64,000 bases of DNA from Branchiostoma floridae (taxonomy: Eukaryota > Chordata > Leptocardii > Amphioxiformes > Branchiostomatidae). The stretch lies in NCBI RefSeq assembly GCF_000003815.2, contig NC_049994.1, positions 9,098,469 through 9,162,468 on the forward strand, given 5' to 3'. This document shows, piece by piece, positions 44,901-56,157 of this stretch. The stretch's first letter is position 1. The number at the start of each line of letters is the position of its first letter. Under the pieces are notes generated by a model. That model had not been told where the DNA came from. It worked only from the letters and a program-made list of their open reading frames with translations, and did not search any database. The position numbers were made by a program, and so were the translations under genes.

Positions 44901-47330
44901 GGAAAACACTCAGAACGACTAAGTGACACACCTTTCTGCAGTGTACGCATTCACAAGAAGTTATTCATTATAAGTATAATTTACGAAAAGCAGTACTATA
45001 AGTCCTACAGTCTTAACCAGGTTACCTGGAAATGATCTTGGAGTTTCTTCTTCACTTTATATTACACCTTTAGAAAAATACTGCAATTTCTCCACTGCAA
45101 GTATTTCATGACTGACATTTGTATGTGAACTGATGTTGAGTTGTGTACTTACTTGAGAGGGTCCTCTTGTTCACTGTCAATGCTCTCAGCATCGCTGTCC
45201 CCATCTCCTCTCCATGCCTGGTCCACCTGGATAGGCTCCTGGTCACTCTCACTTGAGTAGTCATAATCTGGAGCAGATACATTAGAAATATAAGCTGGCT
45301 TCCACATTTAATCAGGGCATAATCGGTGATTGATTGGCTACTTTCCTTTTCTAAAAAAGATACAAGAAAGTGGGGAAACCAAGCAGTATACAGTTTTAAA
45401 ACTTCAACATGAAAATAGGGCATTCGAACTCTGAGGCTTCCTGGTGCAAAATTACATACATACCCGTTATAGCTTTAAACCCAGTGTTTGGTTGGTGTTT
45501 GTAATTTCTGCAAGGTTTTTACATCAGCCTAATTTCTAGCTAAATGTAACACAAGCCCTGATTGGCTGCCACTAACCTAAGACCCTGCTTGGTTGGTTGG
45601 ATGAGGAGATGACATTAGCTTGTGGCAGGGCCCTCCCCAGACTTTTCTCCAGCTCCGGGCTGTAGTGAAGCAGGTGTTCCAGAAGGGGGCCTGAATTGTC
45701 CACCGGTCGCTTCCTTCTGTTAGCCCGCTGGCGCCACATGGCTGCTCGAGCCGCATGCTCGCTGCAGTAACTGTACGCAGATGGATTGTACATTTAAACA
45801 AATGATATTTGGCCCCCTAACAAATCAATTTCAACATACATGTACTAGTTACATGAAGGATATGTAATGTATTTTCAATTGCTGTATGTAAAATAAACAT
45901 TGTGGATTGACAAACAACACAAAAAACACTTGGAAATGTTGACCAGAGACATGAAAGATCAATATGCAAAGAAACAAGCTTGTACTTATGTGAATTGTGA
46001 TTTACTAACTTTCAGGGAGACTTTGACATAAGAAGGTAAAGGAGGTTTTTGCTGGTTTTTAGTTGAAGGTTGAAAGAATGCTGTAATTTGTGAAAAAACA
46101 AAAACATTGTTGACATTTCAAGATTTATCCTGAGTAATGGAGTGGAAGACAGAAATTATGCTTGTAGTGTGATGATTCTCTTCATTGTACCCAGATTCAA
46201 CACTCAACTTCACCTATCATCTTACTTTCCATGGGCTAGTAGGCTTTGAAATGTTCACTTGATGGTAATACTGTAAATGTATTTAATTTTGCGGTAGTGG
46301 GGAAAAGGACTTTTCACGGTGGTTTTAATATCGCGGTAACACCATAGACTGCAGTCTAATACCATAATAGAAAATGTTTGCGGTGGTTTTAAGTTCGCGA
46401 TGAAGTGGTCATTGCAAAAACCGTGAACATTAATCGACTGCGAATATTTCTGCATTTATAGTACTATGGATCACATTAATGTAACGTTCGAGACTTCGGC
46501 TGTAACGTGACGTACCATTTTTTTTCCTTTTTTCTAATGTTGTAATATCAGTATGATTGGAATTATTTGTATGGGCTGCATATCATCTGTAATGATGCAA
46601 ATACATGTATACAGCTTTTTTTGTACTTGATTAAAAATATAAATAAAAAAATACCAGAGATTTCACAATCAACAGTATTCATCCAAGACCTAAGACTTAC
46701 CCATCCCTGTTGGCTGCTTTGGGTGCTGCGTTGGAGCACCGTTTGCCAGACTTCCCTGACACGTAGTTACACTGACGGTACGGCCCTGCCTTATCCTCCA
46801 ACACGTGCCGGATACAATATTCCGAACCTTCTGCTCGTGGCTGGAGGCAGCTACGGTGGATGTAGTTACAGAACTGTTCCTGCAACAAAATTAAAATGTT
46901 AAATATTCAAGCATCAGCCATAAGGGCAAAAACAAAATATTCTCCAGCAACCTATAAGTAAGGTTGTATCTTGAGGTCAGGGTTATTGACTTAGGCACAA
47001 GCACACAACATTTGAAGATTCTGAGACTGCTATGCAGAAAAAGTCCTGCCATTTGGCAAGCTACAATAAATATAGAATGGTAGACAGGATACGCCTAAAG
47101 AAGATAAACCAACAATACACATGGCTTTCTTTAAAATCGAGCAGTAGTATCTGCAAAACATCTCCAAATTTACAGTGAGCCATGGACATCTCAAAGGCAT
47201 CCCTTGTGACTAGGAGTTTACTACTGAAGGTCACCCTTGACAACCATTTAACAAACAAGCATGAATATACAAGTACCTGTTGTAGTGTAGCCTTGACTCG
47301 AGTAAAGGTTGCTGTTCTGTGTTTCAACAT
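42000..47330 (-). CDS. KANSL2: KAT8 regulatory NSL complex subunit 2
   Basis: Subunit of the NSL complex that carries the MOF/KAT8 H4 acetyltransferase in the nucleus. Exons: 47330-47277, 46879-46701, 45770-45577, 45267-45153, 44633-44470, 43930-43673, 43359-43181, 42685-42467, 42047-42000; phases agree, 469 aa (human 492). The first C3Hc3H finger has [42 protein letters not shown] and YCSEHA. The central part reads [20 protein letters not shown] and [20 protein letters not shown], near-identical to human. The second finger has [41 protein letters not shown] and [10 protein letters not shown]. The C-terminus is acidic and low-complexity. The short start exon ([18 protein letters not shown]) matches human poorly, so the ATG is less certain. 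It shares intron sites with INO80D and is head-to-head with cyclin T. Confidence 0.93.
43360..43672 (-). other. U12-type intron of KANSL2
   Basis: Read on the minus strand, the donor is CAAC|GTATCCTTTT, a perfect U12 5' splice site. A CCTTGAC branch-point motif (43372-43378) places its adenosine 13 nt before the acceptor CCCCAG|ACATCC. The intron splits a His codon after phase 1 in FCLQ|HILHD, exactly the place used by the U12-type intron of INO80D. Confidence 0.8.
44029..44221. mobile_element. TACTGTAAATGC-family MITE
   Basis: The inverted ends are TACTGTAAATGCA and TGCATTTGCAGTA. The interior has repeated TTAAGTTYGCGG and GAACA blocks in both orientations. Size 193 bp. It lies in a KANSL2 intron. 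Copies are also at 46269-46463, 32893-33204 and, in reverse, about 4609-4700. Confidence 0.7.
46269..46463. mobile_element. TACTGTAAATGC-family MITE, second full copy
   Basis: It starts TACTGTAAATGTATTTAA and ends TGCATTTATAGTA, with the same interior order as the copy at 44029 (GCGGTGGTTTTAAGTTCGCG). Size about 195 bp; KANSL2 intron 2. Confidence 0.7.
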
Positions 47331-48588
47331 TATGTCTGCTTTCCAAAGCTTCACAGGAGAAACTGTAATAAATTGAAGAAACATGACCAATCAATACATA
47401 TCACAACAAAACAACTACAAATCATGTAGATATGAAATAACAAAATTAATAAGAATTTGCGTAATGTCCATGTCCACTTTTGCTTTAAAAAAAATCAATT
47501 TTGTCAAATAAAAGGCAAGGTACTGAAGTAGCCAGTGTAGCTGGTTGACTATTTATCTGTCACGTTGAAAGTAAAGCTACCAAACATTCTGATAAGTCTC
47601 TTGGAGATGATGACATGATGGCACATGATGACATGAACTAGTAACAGTAACAATGCCAAAATAAAACTGACAAAAGATTTTCAGGAACATAATCTGTACA
47701 TTGTTTGCTTCTTTGGGATGTACTGTTGTATGTGTACAGCACAATTTAAGGTTCCTACCCATCTAAAATGCAATTCTGTTCATTTCAAACCACCAACTTC
47801 GATACTGATACATCAAGTCAAGGTCTCATACGAAACTTACTGATGAACAACTTGTTTCTCCCAACTGCTACCAGCCTTTCAATATGTTCAGCTATGTTTT
47901 CAAACTTTCAACAGCCTGAAAGCGACAAATTTCCAAAAAAAATAATATTGACACAAGTTGACGTAGATTGAATACCGGTGAAAGTTAACTTTTGGCCTAA
48001 ATAGTTCTGTTTTTTAGTTGTAATTCTATAAAGTTCGCCTCTGCTGTGTTACGCATGATGCCAGGTGGTGTGTTGTCCCGCCATTGCTATCCCTAAGCTC
48101 ATTTGCATATCATTGCCGCTGCCGAATTTCCCCGGAATTCACGAAAAATAAGTCGACACAACTGGAAATTCACTCCGTCCAAGAAATAAGAGCATCACTT
48201 CTACATCACCTACCTGAAAAAAATTTAAAAAGTCGTCGTCAATTCCTGTAAATCCAAATGGAAGCGAAGCTGGAACAAGGGCTTTCTTCCTTTCAGCTCT
48301 GTCGCCATTATTCCACAACCATTGCACCGCATCACAACCCTGTGGGAGAAGACCGGGATAAAAATAATGTCATCAAACAAAATATGATATTGATTTCGTC
48401 ACTGTCGTTGATTCTTTTCATACGAGTGAAGTTTTATTTTCGTACCAAAATTTAAAAATATAGGTGAAAATATTATTTTTGGAGATAAAATGTGTAAATG
48501 CAGTGTTGGTCTGCTGCGTTGCGGCCGTCCCGTGATGCCTTCGTGGGCATGCGCAGTAATTGGTTGTCTGTTCGTCGCGGTGCGGGTA
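47331..48588. promoter_or_regulatory. Head-to-head intergenic region KANSL2 / cyclin T
   Basis: 1.26 kb separates the two start codons, so a shared bidirectional promoter is likely, together with untranslated KANSL2 5' sequence. It contains an octamer ATTTGCAT at 48101-48108 (POU-factor site) and GC-richer sequence close to the cyclin T ATG, including ATGCGCAGTAATTGG. The transcription starts cannot be placed from sequence alone. Confidence 0.5.
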
Positions 48589-51500
48589 ATGGCGGCGGTG
48601 GAACGATGGCATTTCACACCACAACAACTCATGGACACTCCTACACGCAAGTGTGGCGTAGACGCCGACAAAGAACTTTCCTATAGACAACAGGCTGCTA
48701 ACTTGATCCAGGACATGGGACAACGCCTCACCGTGTATCCTATCATGGGTTAAAACGAGCCACTTTGTGGCGCAGTCATCTGAGTCATGGCGTCATGAGT
48801 GCCCGGCGCCGGTCTCGTGTGGTAAACCTGTATTTTCACAGTATTTTCAGCAAACCCCTTTACTAGTAATAGTCCTGTATGATCAGTGGTAATGAAAGAT
48901 TGATATTATGACAAAAATTTGCCGAGATGTGGCGATTTTGATGAGATTTTATATCATCACGTGCCTGTGACATGAGTCACACCATTGTAAGACAAATTCT
49001 CCCAACTGCTCATTTACATAAGGGCAAGCCTTTCTGGTGGCCTTCTGGGAACACGTGAACTCAGGCCTGTGTATTGTCAACTATTAGTACGATTCTTTTC
49101 AGATGTAATCACGTATTCACACGTGTTTTTATCACACAAAAAATCACAAATGAATAAAATAATCCTTCCTTAAGACCGAATTTACCAATTTACACCTTGT
49201 CTACAGAAACAGTTGAAAATTATTCAATATTACTAGTAGAACGATCAAACACATGAAACTGACATTTAATTTATTTGTTAAGATGAAACAATAACTTTTA
49301 ATCTTAAACAAGAAGGATGCACTTGATATGGCAATTGTATATTCCTGAAATGAGATTTGTAGATTTTTTAGATACTATTTTGATTATTATTATATATAAT
49401 ATAATGATCATACAGGTATCCATACCAAAAGCTGATTGCTAACTCTATACGATGCAAGTTTTCCTTAACCAGTCTCCACAGTAACCAACTATGTATCATC
49501 ACTGCCATTGTATATATGCATCGGTTATACATGTACCATTCCTTCACCAAGATTCCACAAAAATGTAAGTACATGTACCTTTAGCCATTTATTTGTGGTG
49601 CCTTAACACTACATAATCTTTATCAATTTTAGCTATACTAATGTATCTATTTTACATTGTATGTCATGATTTATAATTAATATTTCTAGACTAGACTTTC
49701 TTAGTTATTTCAATTTTTTTAATTTGTGGAAGTAGAACACCACTGGCAAGCCATAAAGAATGAGAGATGTCTTCAACTGTAACCTATTACCCACAGTGCA
49801 CCATACTGCACATGGTCATTTCAAACTGTTGAAGTGTGAAGTAGCTTGTTTCTAAACTGTGACTATGTGAGGTTATATCTTTATGTGCGATGTTTTGTTA
49901 GGCCCTGGCTGCTGCCTGTTTGTTCCTGGCTGCCAAAGTGGAAGAACAGCCTCGCAAGCTGGAGCATGTGATCCGCGTGGCCCACGTATGTCTGCACAGG
50001 GACTCCCCCAACCTGGACACGAAAAGCGAGGTGAGCGGAGATTGTGTAAAGATTCAGGGTCCAAATCACTAGCAAGTCCCAATGTTGTGCACCTGTAAAA
50101 GGCACTTGATACCTATTTCCTAACTATTCACAAGAAGAACCAAGATTATTTTACATAGTGCTGCAAAATGATAGTTCAACTTGTGTCAGTTCTTACAAAA
50201 GTTGTCTGTCTAAGAATGTTTTGATTTGTTGCAGAATGGCTTCTGAAGAAGAAAAGAATGTATTTTGATGAAAATATTTATTGTTGCCTTCTGTCCACAG
50301 ACATATCTTCAACAAGCCCAAGATTTAGTGATCAATGAGAGTATACTGTTGCAAACTTTAGGTAAGTTAGATGTCATTATTGTCACAATGTGTTGCCTGT
50401 AACCACGTTAAAGCTTCCTTTGTCAGCAATAGGATATACCATACTCTGGTCAGTAGACAATGGCCAAAATCTGTAATTGTGTAAGTTATACTCAATTTCA
50501 AAGCGTCACATTTCTCTGTGTTTTATAGAATTATGTTTTCCATCAATGTAATTACACAGAGCTGTTTTTGTGTTCCGTTTATCCAGGCTTTGAGGTTGCC
50601 ATAGACCATCCTCACACCCATGTGGTCAAAACTACCCAACTTATCCGAGGTGAGTGTAAGTACACCAAGATAAAACATTTACTCACTTCTCAACTTTCTG
50701 AACAGCTTTGACCCCGTCTGTTTCAATTTGCAGGTTTTCAGAACAGGGCGCAGAGAGGCCAGGAGATGGCCAAGTCTTGTCTCACAAATGGTGATGGTGT
50801 GTCCGTTTGCTCTGCTGTGTTCTTCTTGCATCAGTGTAGACAATACAGCTTGTTCTTTTCAATTAGAAATGTTTGAATTTATTGTGAATGTTCCATAAGT
50901 TGCCAATAGCTCATAGGAATGTTCGCAGTTGCCAGCTATATGATATATGTCGACCGTATAGCCATGCATCAAAACTCAAGAATGCATTTAGCAAAAATGT
51001 ACAAATGCAAAACTTCAATAGACATGTATATGTTCTCTTATCGGTTGAAATGTTTTTTTTTATTGTTCGCTGGATCAGTCATAGACTATGCCAGTAGTTA
51101 ATTCAGTTTTGTCTGTAAATTTGACTTCCATTGACAAAACAATTTCGAGAGTTGAAAGTTTGAAAATTTTCAAAACAGCTGTATTGTGTGCATTTGCATA
51201 GAGCTTTGTGCTTTGCTTGTGAGTGTGATAAGTGTTGAAACTGCAATGATCGTCAAATGGAGCCATTCATTATCTTTATTAACCAAAAATGTGGCCTGCA
51301 AGTAAATATTTCAGGTGTAAGAAGTAATTAAGACATATATATCTGATTCTAGCTGCTTTGCGTTTTATGATCATTGCAGTTTTGACCACATGCTGGAGAA
51401 GTTGTTGTTATTCCATACTTTTATTCTAGTCTATTCAGTAATTTGAAGTAATGATAAGTGTCTAGAAAAACAGAAACGTCGTAAAGAGTAACAAGTAACA

Positions 51501-54500
51501 GAAATGTTTCAGTTTTGAGTCTGTAAGCAGACTTTAGAAATTCAATAGCTTATTTCTCAACCTTCAAATCCAAAGGATTCTTAGTGACTGTCTTACTGTC
51601 AACTTTATTTTAGAACATCTCCCTTGCTTGCAAATTTTCCTGAACAAAACATCTTGGATTTCATGTAGAGTAGAAGATTTTAAGCTGGTAGCATAGAAAG
51701 TACTGTGCTTAAATTTGATTGGCTTGGTGGCCTGAGAAGTTTGTGAAAATGGAAAATGTGCAAGCTTGGTAGATGGTTTGACATGTACATTTCTATAGAG
51801 TGTGACACTGTCCATTGATAAGGGGCTTGTACTTGTCTGCTGACAATGCGTACACCGCTAATCAGTGTTCTTTTGTTTCCTCTGGTGACCTTTCACCCAT
51901 CACCTTTGCGGTACGCCATCCTGGTTATGTGCTGTCGTGCCGACACTGCGGGTGTGCTCTGCCCCATCGACCAATCACAGCCCCCAAGGATTTGGCGCAG
52001 ACCGCATATTTCATGGCGACCAACAGGTGGTTGCACACCTCCTTCTGACAAGCGCGGCAGTGTTACGCCCCTCCGCGACCCCTCCACCACCCCTACAGAA
52101 GGCATGGTATAGTCCATGTGATTGGCATCACCTGCCAAAACCTCGGAGAAACCATTTCTCCAGAGGGGTGGGGAGGGAGTGGTCAGGGTGTAACACTGGC
52201 TGCTGATTCTTGAGCAGACTGTTGGACTTGCCATGCATACATGTGTACGATAGCCAGTAGTGGGTTGGAGGTGTACGTCACAAAGAGTCGCAGAGAAATC
52301 TGTTAAAATGTTTGGAGATTGTTAAAGACTATATTTGTCTATTCTATGTCTAATTGATTTTTATGTATTGTGGATGCAGTGTCCTTGGTTTGACCCAACA
52401 TAATGGTCATAACCATTGGAACACAAAGAGAAAGGGAGGACTCTTCAGAACCATGCATGTAATCTAAGTTGTTATTGTGAAAAGCATTTGTTTCCTGCAG
52501 CAAAAGAGTGGAATATTTCATCAACTACATCCTTTGGACTGGAAGTAGCCTTTTTTTATCTGAAGAGTCCTCTTTTTCCCTAAAAATGGATTTTTTTTGC
52601 TCAGGAGTGACCCAAAAGGAAAATGCCTACTGTAAGTTGGGCTACAGCTTCAAGCCAGTGATGAAAACCTTGCGAGATTCCGTAGCCGTAAGACTCAGAC
52701 AGACCAAACTAACATTCCTATCATTTGTTCTTCTGTACAGATGTAAAACTGGGGTGATGGTTTCCACTGCTGGCTTGAAAGAGAGGATATTTGTGAAAGG
52801 CGATGATTCATACCTCATGGTGGTATCTCGGTGTAGAGTTGTGAAAAATTCAGTGTTACAGTTATAACTACTGATCTTGCTGCAAGTCTGGAAATTGTTT
52901 GAATCGTTTTGCTGACTTGTGTTTTCCCTTCTCTTTCTTGTGTTTGTGTTTGTATGTGTGTGTGTAGTCTGCACCTGACAGCCTTCAGTCTTCAGTACAA
53001 GCCTACCGTGGTGGCCTGCATGTGCATCCACCTCGCCTGCAAGTGGGCAAGTTGGGAGGTCAGTTCTTTCAATCGAAACTCGGGGCTTGGTATCTTGTCA
53101 TATTCCAGCTCCATTAGATCCTTTGATAGTTTGACCCTGCAGAATCGTCTGGTATTCGTTGATGGAGAAATGATCAGCATTTGAACATTCCCATAAGATA
53201 TGGATAAGGCTTATGATTAGCTCCGAGTTCAGTTTCTTTTCATACCTCATTTAGCTTAGTATAGTAAAGACAGCATTTTGGAAATGTTAGCAAAAAAATA
53301 ATTTTTTTTAAATGCCTTCCAAAATGTAGTGATGTTTCTGTTAGAATGAAGGTTTTCTCTTTGCTAAAGTATTTGCCAACAAATGTAGATGATACCCAAT
53401 TACCCATCATAAAGGGATGGTAAACCATTATGTAAGCCGAACAATACGGATTTAATAGGATTCTAAAGATTTTACTTTACTCCGCAGATCCCACGGTCGA
53501 ACGATGGGAAGTACTGGTGGGAGTATGTTGACCCCAATGTTACACTGGACCTACTTGACAGTAAGTTACAAGGAGAGCTCTTCTCCCTTTTGTGATTTCA
53601 TTATATTTTTCTTACCAGTGATTTTGGTAGTCTTCTGTAAAATGTTGTTTAATAGTCTTATATGATTAAACCATTGTTAGGAAGTTGAAGTGTCAAATAC
53701 TTGTGGTTTCTTTTTAGGTCTTACCACAGAGTTTCTGCATATTATGGACAAGACCCCAAGTAGACTGAAGAGGAAAATTAGCAATTACAAAGTAAGTATC
53801 ACAACCTTCATCGGGTCCTTCAGAAAGGTCTGTTGTAAATGTATAGAAGGGTAATTCAAATCTTCATGAAAACCGATCTGGTAGTATGATTTGCCTGCAA
53901 GTTTTTGCTAATTCAGGTGGTTTCACCCAGGCAAAGTATGATGAATTTTTACATTTTTTTGCAAATATTGTATAGAACTAAGGACGAATAGATAAAGCGG
54001 CTTACATTTTACATTTGTCTTCTTGTTGCAGATGGCAGGGGATTCCCCTATGTCCTCCATCTTTAATGCTGCTCACACCTCAGGAAAAATGGTACGACCC
54101 ATGTTTAAGATATTCCTGATATGTAGAGTCATTTCTCATCATAGTAAGAAAATAAAGAATTGCTTTATTTTCCCATTAGAGGGGAGTACGTTACTTAAGA
54201 TCAGAGCTTTATGAAATCGTTGTGCAGAATTGACTTATGACAGATACCGGTGACATATAAATGTTGTGATGAGTCAATGATTGTAAGGCAAAAAGAAACC
54301 GAAGCCTGACTAACAGCTGTTTCTTGTCCATTCTAGATGCATTAAAGTTAAGTCATCAACATCACATTCTAACATGGTATGTTTGTTTCCCCACAGAGGC
54401 CAAAGCCAGAGGCCACATCCACTGTTTCCACGGCGACTGCCTCCGGTAGTTCTGCCACTACGGGCCAGCCCCAGCCTGGGTCCTCCTCCAATTATTCAGG

Positions 54501-56157
54501 TACAGGGCACTGCATATACTACTACTATTACTACTAGGAAATCTTAAGTCCTGGTCTAAACATCCACACTAAAGTTGTCTGTATTTTGGTAGTGTGTAAT
54601 ACATTAAATCTGTTCAAGTGAAGACTCCAACATACTTTGTGGGGTCAGCCTGATGTTCCTGACTGAAAATGCATAATGTAGCAAAGCAGCATTGTATACT
54701 ACCAGCCACGTATACATCATACTTCACATCAGTAGAAGATGATTGCTCTAGCTTTTTTCCATAAGTATGGGAATTGTAAGGGTCAGAAGTTTGAGTTTCC
54801 ATAAGTATGGGAATTGTAAGGGTCAGAAGTTTGAGTTTGAATATGTATTTTTCTCTTGACAGCCCCTACAGAATACACCAACCATGACAGGCAAGGGAAG
54901 GACTCTGCACACCACAAAGCAGGCCTGCAGTCAGCGAGTTCCAGTTCTGTAAATACCTCCACTAGCGTGGACCTGAAATCTCATCCTGACCTCCCCACCC
55001 TGCCCCCGCTGGTTCCCCCGGCAACAAAGTCCCCGCCCAAGCTCTTCATCAACCAGGATGCCCTGCGGAAGATGGAGGAGAAGAGGGAGGGTACTCCGAC
55101 CGCGCACGGCGCCCACCACTCACAGCGTCCCAGCACGCACAGAGACAAGTACGGCAGGCCGGTGCAATCTAAGGCGGACAGAGGGGAGCGAGAGCACGGC
55201 TTGGGAGGCGTCACGAAACATCACCCCAGCCAGATGAATGCTCACAGGGAAAGACACCACCACCAGGGACACCATCCTGCGTCCCACAAGGATCAGCAGA
55301 GACATCATGAGAAGACTGTAGTCCCAGGGCACGAGAAAATGTCCACAGTACACCACCATCCCAGAGAGAAGGTGCCCCCCAACAGTAAAGACAAGCATCG
55401 CCACGAGCACCACCACAGGCACTCGGCGAGCGCGGCATCCCGACATCATTCCCGTGGCACCCAGCCATCTCAGGGCAGCCTGCCACACCCACACAAGCAC
55501 CAGGGTCCGGGCGACGTCCCCGACTCCAAGTCCAGGAAGCGGGCTCACGCAGGAAGCCCCGACATGGCCGTGCTTCACGGTGCAACGAGGATGGCCACCG
55601 ACGGCGCTGCAGGGCTCATGCACCCCTCCCCTGCCAAAAAGCACCAGCGAGATCACCCCGGACAGCTCCACGCTCCTGCCCCGGGGTCGCTAGAGAGCTC
55701 CAGCCTGCTGAAGCTGCCCGATGCCACCCCCTGCCCCCCACCACCCGTCTGGCCAGCACCCCCCCTCAGCCCCATCCCCCTNNNNNNNNNNNNNNNNNNN
55801 NNNNNNNNNNNNNNNNNNNNNNNNNNNNNNNNNNNNNNNNNNNNNNNNNNNNNNNNNNNNNNNNNNNNNNNNNNNNNNNNNGAAAACGGAAAGGAGGGTG
55901 ACGACATGGACATTGTGACAGACGAAAACTCAGGCGATGACCCCCTTCTCCAGTTATTGGGCCAAACTTCCGACCAATCGATGTCTGGTCATTCTTTCTT
56001 CCAGGACCCTACGTTGGGAGAATACCCCTTGTTTGGCATGGATGTATTCGGAATGTCCGCCATGTCATATCCTTCCTTATCCCAGCCTCCACTTCCTCAA
56101 CACCCCCCACCCCCTCCCAACGAACCGCCACCCCCTCCTCCCCCGCCCCCAGAATAA
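48589..56157 (+). CDS. CCNT: Cyclin T (P-TEFb regulatory subunit)
   Basis: Pairs with CDK9 to phosphorylate the RNA polymerase II tail and release paused polymerase. Exons: 48589-48734, 49482-49564, 49902-50030, 50301-50361, 50587-50649, 51981-52026, 52968-53058, 53488-53560, 53718-53791, 54032-54091, 54397-54499, 54863-56157; about 740 aa including a 100-N gap (human CCNT1 726, CCNT2 730). The first cyclin box has [31 protein letters not shown] and [17 protein letters not shown]; the second has [45 protein letters not shown] and [15 protein letters not shown]. The last exon has a His-rich region ([16 protein letters not shown]), which in vertebrate cyclin T1 promotes condensates, and ends in a proline tail ([12 protein letters not shown]) like human CCNT1. 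Exon 2 has one extra base, and intron 1 is U12-type. It appears to be the single pre-duplication orthologue of CCNT1/CCNT2. Confidence 0.94.
48735..49481 (+). other. U12-type intron 1 of cyclin T
   Basis: The donor GTATCCTATC matches the U12 consensus except at +8. The branch site TTCCTTAAC at 49461-49469 is a perfect U12 match, with its adenosine 13 nt before the acceptor CCACAG|TAACC. The junction gives [16 protein letters not shown], matching human RLNVSQLTINTAIVYM. Confidence 0.78.
50734..50790 (+). CDS. Candidate cassette exon of cyclin T (57 nt, phase 1-1)
   Basis: It is bounded by TTTGCAG and AAATG|gtgatg. It stays open in frame and would insert 19 residues ([15 protein letters not shown], then LTN) between QLIR and the DLAQTAYF helix of the second cyclin fold. 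GC content is higher than in its surroundings. Human cyclins T lack it. If used, it would probably disturb the fold or mark a regulated isoform. It may also be chance. Confidence 0.4.
55782..55881. other. Assembly gap (100 N) in cyclin T exon 12
   Basis: Exactly 100 N interrupt a proline-coding, C-rich tract (LSPIP before, [10 protein letters not shown] after). A round 100 usually marks a gap of unknown size, so both length and frame across it are uncertain. The known frames on the two sides happen to agree with a 100-base spacing. Confidence 0.95.

Noticed and set aside
48490-48588. Upstream in-frame ATG for cyclin T at 48490
   Set aside because: The frame is open from 48490, but the added residues ([14 protein letters not shown]...) do not resemble cyclin T N-termini. 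[14 protein letters not shown] at 48589 aligns directly with the vertebrate start region.
55120-55671. 183-codon open minus-strand frame opposite cyclin T exon 12
   Set aside because: It is antisense to a codon-biased, His/Pro-rich coding exon; the plus-strand frame is clearly cyclin T.
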